From contig NZ_JAYGHW010000007.1 of NCBI RefSeq assembly GCF_034932185.1, positions 1 to 64,000 of the forward strand: a stretch of DNA of 64,000 nt, given 5' to 3'. A program made the position numbers and the translations under genes. Shown in pieces: positions 60,938-64,000 of the stretch. Source of the stretch: Spirulina sp034932185. GTDB lineage: Bacteria > Cyanobacteriota > Cyanobacteriia > Cyanobacteriales > Spirulinaceae. Every line of letters begins with the position of its first letter. Position 1 is the stretch's first letter. The notes under the pieces are model-generated. The model saw only the letters and a program-made list of their open reading frames with translations. It made no database searches and had not been told where the DNA came from.

Positions 60938-60989
60938 GTAGGGGCGTTGGCGTAAGCCTGCCGGAGGCACAAAAATTTTTCGCCCCTAC
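60938..60989 (+). repeat. Dispersed repeat B, best copy
   Basis: Perfect-ended 52-bp unit: GTAGGGGCG at the left and CGCCCCTAC at the right, GTAAGCCTGCCGGAGGCAC in the middle. The copy at 1107 differs at few positions. It lies 70 bp from the right end of the TnpB element. Confidence 0.85.
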
Positions 60990-61057
60990 GCTGATGAATT
61001 CTATACAACCAGTCCTACCCTCTAAAGCCCCTCGCCCACCTTGGGAGAGGGGTTTCG

Positions 61058-61107
61058 GTTGACATCCTCCCCGGCCTAAAGGCACGGGGATTCCCAGTCT
61101 GCCCACA
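61058..61107 (-). ncRNA. Right end and probable omega-RNA 3' part of the TnpB element
   Basis: On the tnpB strand the sequence after the stop reads through GGGAATCCCCGTGCC, TTTA, GGCCGGGGAGGATGTCAAC: an imperfect hairpin ending at the typical GTCAAC. In characterised IS200/IS605 elements the RNA guide (omega-RNA) spans the 3' end of tnpB to this right end and uses the next bases outside as guide. The outer boundary (61058) is inferred from the conserved end. Confidence 0.6.
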
Positions 61108-62292
61108 CTAAGTGGACTCCTGATGGGTAGACAGACAAGCAACCGCCCCAGATTGAGGTCTAACACTACTTAACGCCTGTCCATTCAGGTCGGCAAGCCC
61201 TGCCGCCATAATATTCACACTGGCATTCACGTCCCGGTCTTGTTCTGCACCACAGTTGAGGCACAGTACCGACCGCACAGAGAGATCCAATTTCCCCCAC
61301 CGATAACCACAGCAGGAGCAAACCTGAGAAGTGGGTTCCCATCGGTTGATCACTCTCACCTCTCGGTTTTGAATCAGGGTTGCCTTGGCTTCACACATCG
61401 TTCTGATGTCTCGCCAGCCAGCCCCACTAATTGCCCTGGCTAGACAGCGATTCTTCACCATGCCGGCAACGTTGAGATCCTCCAGCACCACGACGCTGTT
61501 TTCTCGCACCAAACGGCTCGCCAGCTTTTGGTTAGTATCCTTACGGATATCCCGTTGTCTTGCCTCTGTGCGGGCGATCGCCATCCGCAACGACTCACGC
61601 CGCCTTGACCCTTTCATCGCCCTGGCTAGTTTGCGTTTACCTTTGCGGAGCTTCTGATCTAAGGCGCGGGTGTCCCTCGCCTTGACCTTTTCGCCCGTGC
61701 TTAATGTGGCGAGGGTTTCAATGCCCAGATCTACGCCGACCCCTTGGTTTTTGAGTTCGACGATGACAGGCTCCACCTCTACCACAAAGCTCAGGAAATA
61801 TCGACCTGCACAGTCCTTGAGCACCGTCACTGAACTGGGTTCAGAGGGTAACGGTCTTGACCATTTCGTTTTCAGCTTGCCAATTTTGGCGAGATAGACC
61901 TTCTCCTCCTTGATCGAAAATCCCCGCTGGGTAAACCGTGCTGATTGACGGTTGAGCTTCTTTTTGAATCGAGGAAAGCCAACTCTCGACCCCTTTCGCT
62001 TACTGCTACGGGACTCGAAAAAGTTTTTGAGGGCTGTCCCCAAATTCATCACCGATTGCTGCAAGGCTACAACCGATACACCTGACAACCAATTTCGGGC
62101 AGGGTCTTTCTTGGCTTGGGTAATGACCAAGCGTTGCAACTGGGCATTACTGGGCCATTTCTCACCCTGAGGAATCGCCTTAATCAGAGCCAGGGCATCG
62201 TTCCACACCACACGACAACATCCGAACAGCTTGGCTAGTTCGGTTTGCTGACCTGGGGTGGGATAGATTCTGTACTGATATCGGCTTTTCAT
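61108..62292 (-). CDS. tnpB: TnpB/OrfB RNA-guided endonuclease (IS605 type)
   Basis: 394 residues, ATG 62292. The RuvC catalytic acids are all present: D188 (VGVDLGIETLA), E271 (VVVLEDLNVAGM) and D354 (QDRDVNASVN). The zinc ribbon has C325-x2-C328 and C344-x2-C347. The helix-turn-helix start (SRYQYRIYPTPGQQTELAKLFGCCRVVWN) is normal. No TnpA transposase is adjacent, so this copy moves only with help or is domesticated. The conserved right end lies just after the stop. An intact active site suggests a working nuclease guided by the linked RNA. Confidence 0.93.
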   Translation of the reverse strand: MKSRYQYRIYPTPGQQTELAKLFGCCRVVWNDALALIKAIPQGEKWPSNAQLQRLVITQAKKDPARNWLSGVSVVALQQSVMNLGTALKNFFESRSSKRKGSRVGFPRFKKKLNRQSARFTQRGFSIKEEKVYLAKIGKLKTKWSRPLPSEPSSVTVLKDCAGRYFLSFVVEVEPVIVELKNQGVGVDLGIETLATLSTGEKVKARDTRALDQKLRKGKRKLARAMKGSRRRESLRMAIARTEARQRDIRKDTNQKLASRLVRENSVVVLEDLNVAGMVKNRCLARAISGAGWRDIRTMCEAKATLIQNREVRVINRWEPTSQVCSCCGYRWGKLDLSVRSVLCLNCGAEQDRDVNASVNIMAAGLADLNGQALSSVRPQSGAVACLSTHQEST

Positions 62293-62418
62293 GGTGCTAG
62301 GATACCAAAGATAGAGAGGATTGGAGCGATAAACTCCAGCAGAAAAGCCGCCCTAGAAGGCTTGCCCTGAGCTTGCCGAAGGGGCGGGGCTTCAGACCCA
62401 TTAGTTTCGGGTGAGGGT

Positions 62419-64000
62419 TCAAGCAAACTGACTCAACAACGGCGCAGCCCCCAATAACGTCCGCGTGTAGGGGTGTTGGGGATTCGTAAACAGTTCCTCC
62501 GTTGGCCCCATTTCGACAATTTTGCCCCCCTGCATCACCGCAATGCGATCGCACAAAAACCGCGCCACCCAAAGATCATGGGTGATAAACAAATAGGTGA
62601 GGTTAAACTCCCCCTGGAGATCCCGCATCAGATCTAAAACCTGCGACTGTACCGTGGCATCGAGCATACTCACCGGCTCATCACAGATCAGGAGTTGGGG
62701 TTGGGTAATTAAGGCACGGGCGATCGCCACCCGTTGCTGTTGCCCCCCCGAAAGCTCACGGGGAAAACGATCCATATAATCCGCCACGGGGGTAAGGCCC
62801 ACCCGTGCCAAGATCGCAGCCACCTGCGCCTGCACCGCATCCCCTTGGGCTAAACCGTGGATCAACAACGGATCAGCAATACTTTGGCCCACCGTCATTA
62901 AAGGATTGAGACAAGCCAAGGGATCTTGGAAAATCATCTGCATTTGCCGCCGGAGGGGCCGCAGTTCCCTCGGCGCTAACTGGGTAATATCCTGGCCGTT
63001 TAACTCCACCATTCCCGCCGTGGGGCGCACCAACTGCAAAATCGTCCGGGATAACGTACTTTTCCCGCAGCCCGATTCCCCCACCAAACCCAACACCTCG
63101 CCCTGATAAAGCTCAAAACTGACATCATCCACCGCCTTAATCACTGGTGCAGTTTTCCCTGAAAACCACTGCTGTAACAGACTCGATTCAAGGCTGTAAT
63201 GTTGTTTTAAATGGCTGACCCGCAGGAGCGGAACCGGGGCAGTTTCCGGTTCCGGTTCGGGGGTTTGCAGGGCTTGGATATGGAGAGCCGCCTCTAGGAG
63301 CGATTGGGTATAGGCGTGCTGGGGTTGGGTGAGAATATCCCGTGCTGGCCCCGTTTCCACCATTTCCCCCTGATACATCACCGCAACGCGATCGCAATAT
63401 TCCGCCACCAAGGCCAAATCATGGGAAATCAACATTAACCCTAAATTGCGCTCTTGGCATAACCGGGTTAATTCTCGCAAAATTTCCGCCGAAACCGTCA
63501 CATCCAGGCTCGTCGTCGGTTCATCGGCAATGATTAACTTGGGTTCAAGGAGGAGGGCGAGGGCGATCGCCACCCGTTGGCGCATCCCGCCGCTGAACTC
63601 ATGGGGATATTGCCCCCAGCGGGCCGCCGGAATCCGCACCGCCTCTAAAACCTCTAAAGATTTGGCCTTGGCCTGTTTGTTGCTCAACTGGGGACGATGG
63701 GCTTGGAGCGTTTCCAGGCAATGATCCCCAATGGTCATCAAGGGATCGAGGCGTGTCATCGGATCTTGAAAAACGAGGGCGATCGCCTCCCCGCGAAACC
63801 GCTGCAACTGGGAGCGATCCAACTCAAAAATAGAACGCCCTTCTAAAAAAATATCCCCCTCAATCTGGGCCGTTGGCGGCAACAGCCGCAACATTGCCCG
63901 GCCGAGCGTACTTTTCCCACAACCCGACTCCCCCACAAACCCCAACCGTTCTCCCGCATCAATGCGAAAAGAAACACCATCCACAGCCCAAACCTTTTCC
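62419..64000 (-). CDS. Fused two-domain ABC ATPase of Dpp/Opp type, N-terminus cut by window
   Basis: The frame is open to the window edge (the codons before GTG 63984 read EKVWA), so the start lies outside. It holds two complete nucleotide-binding domains. NBD1: GESGCGKSTLGRAML, SGGMRQRVAIALALL, LIIADEPTTSLD, SHDLALVAEY. NBD2: GESGCGKSTLSRTIL, SGGQQQRVAIARAL, LICDEPVSMLDATVQ, THDLWVARFL. DppD-DppF-type oligopeptide, glutathione or nickel importers use two such ATPases, here fused as in E. coli GsiA. The permease and binding-protein genes are not in the window. Confidence 0.93.
   Translation of the reverse strand, partial: EKVWAVDGVSFRIDAGERLGFVGESGCGKSTLGRAMLRLLPPTAQIEGDIFLEGRSIFELDRSQLQRFRGEAIALVFQDPMTRLDPLMTIGDHCLETLQAHRPQLSNKQAKAKSLEVLEAVRIPAARWGQYPHEFSGGMRQRVAIALALLLEPKLIIADEPTTSLDVTVSAEILRELTRLCQERNLGLMLISHDLALVAEYCDRVAVMYQGEMVETGPARDILTQPQHAYTQSLLEAALHIQALQTPEPEPETAPVPLLRVSHLKQHYSLESSLLQQWFSGKTAPVIKAVDDVSFELYQGEVLGLVGESGCGKSTLSRTILQLVRPTAGMVELNGQDITQLAPRELRPLRRQMQMIFQDPLACLNPLMTVGQSIADPLLIHGLAQGDAVQAQVAAILARVGLTPVADYMDRFPRELSGGQQQRVAIARALITQPQLLICDEPVSMLDATVQSQVLDLMRDLQGEFNLTYLFITHDLWVARFLCDRIAVMQGGKIVEMGPTEELFTNPQHPYTRTLLGAAPLLSQFA

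Overview
The window is chromosomal DNA from a cyanobacterium. The HIP1 octamer GCGATCGC is scattered densely through most housekeeping genes. There are oxygenic-phototroph genes: a ferredoxin-type glutamate synthase, carotenoid isomerase crtH, an NdbB-like NAD(P)H dehydrogenase and a SigC-type group 2 sigma factor. Heptanucleotide tandem repeats of the cyanobacterial STRR type and several dispersed palindromic repeat families also occur. No tRNA or rRNA gene and no CRISPR array was seen.

Layout. 1-0.9 kb: end of an IS5-like transposase abutting a gene that has lost its 5' end. 1.2-5.5 kb: signalling (CheY-like receiver; membrane PAS/GAF/LOV/GGDEF/EAL protein). 5.9-20.4 kb: metabolism and membrane genes (aldehyde dehydrogenase, RbgA/YlqF GTPase, cbiD, guaA, SpmA-SpmB fusion, Kef-type antiporter, SGNH hydrolase, CNNM/HlyC protein, secreted phosphodiester glycosidase) with HigBA-like and VapBC-like toxin-antitoxin pairs among repeats. 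20.5-28.9 kb: gltS, ndbB, a HAD protein, an HPt protein and an orphan HicB. 28.9-31.6 kb: accessory island with an LRAT/NlpC-like protein, an OLD/AAA15-type ATPase and a PD-(D/E)XK-like protein. 31.7-42.4 kb: tlyA, sigC, crtH, pepA, a histidine kinase, malQ, gcvH and a nitrilase, plus a candidate small RNA upstream of crtH. 42.7-47.5 kb: three-gene accessory operon (winged-helix protein, large P-loop ATPase, PD-(D/E)XK nuclease). 47.9-52.8 kb: small conserved proteins, Uma2, PrlF-YhaV, thiG, M48 peptidase. 53.0-56.1 kb: HEPN protein translationally coupled to a double P-loop ATPase. 56.4-64 kb: carA, STAS protein, Mini-III, TrmH/RlmB, alpha/beta hydrolase, a stand-alone TnpB with its right end, and a fused oligopeptide-type ABC ATPase that runs off the window.

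How the genes work together. The core genes are short, mostly independent transcription units for nitrogen assimilation, nucleotide, thiamine, corrinoid and carotenoid synthesis, and RNA maturation. Between them sit three compact, A/T-richer ATPase modules, two with an apparent nuclease and one with HEPN, all with start/stop-overlapping genes. I read these as defence-type systems. The 42.7-47.5 kb operon is the strongest candidate for an undescribed system, because I cannot match it to a named one.
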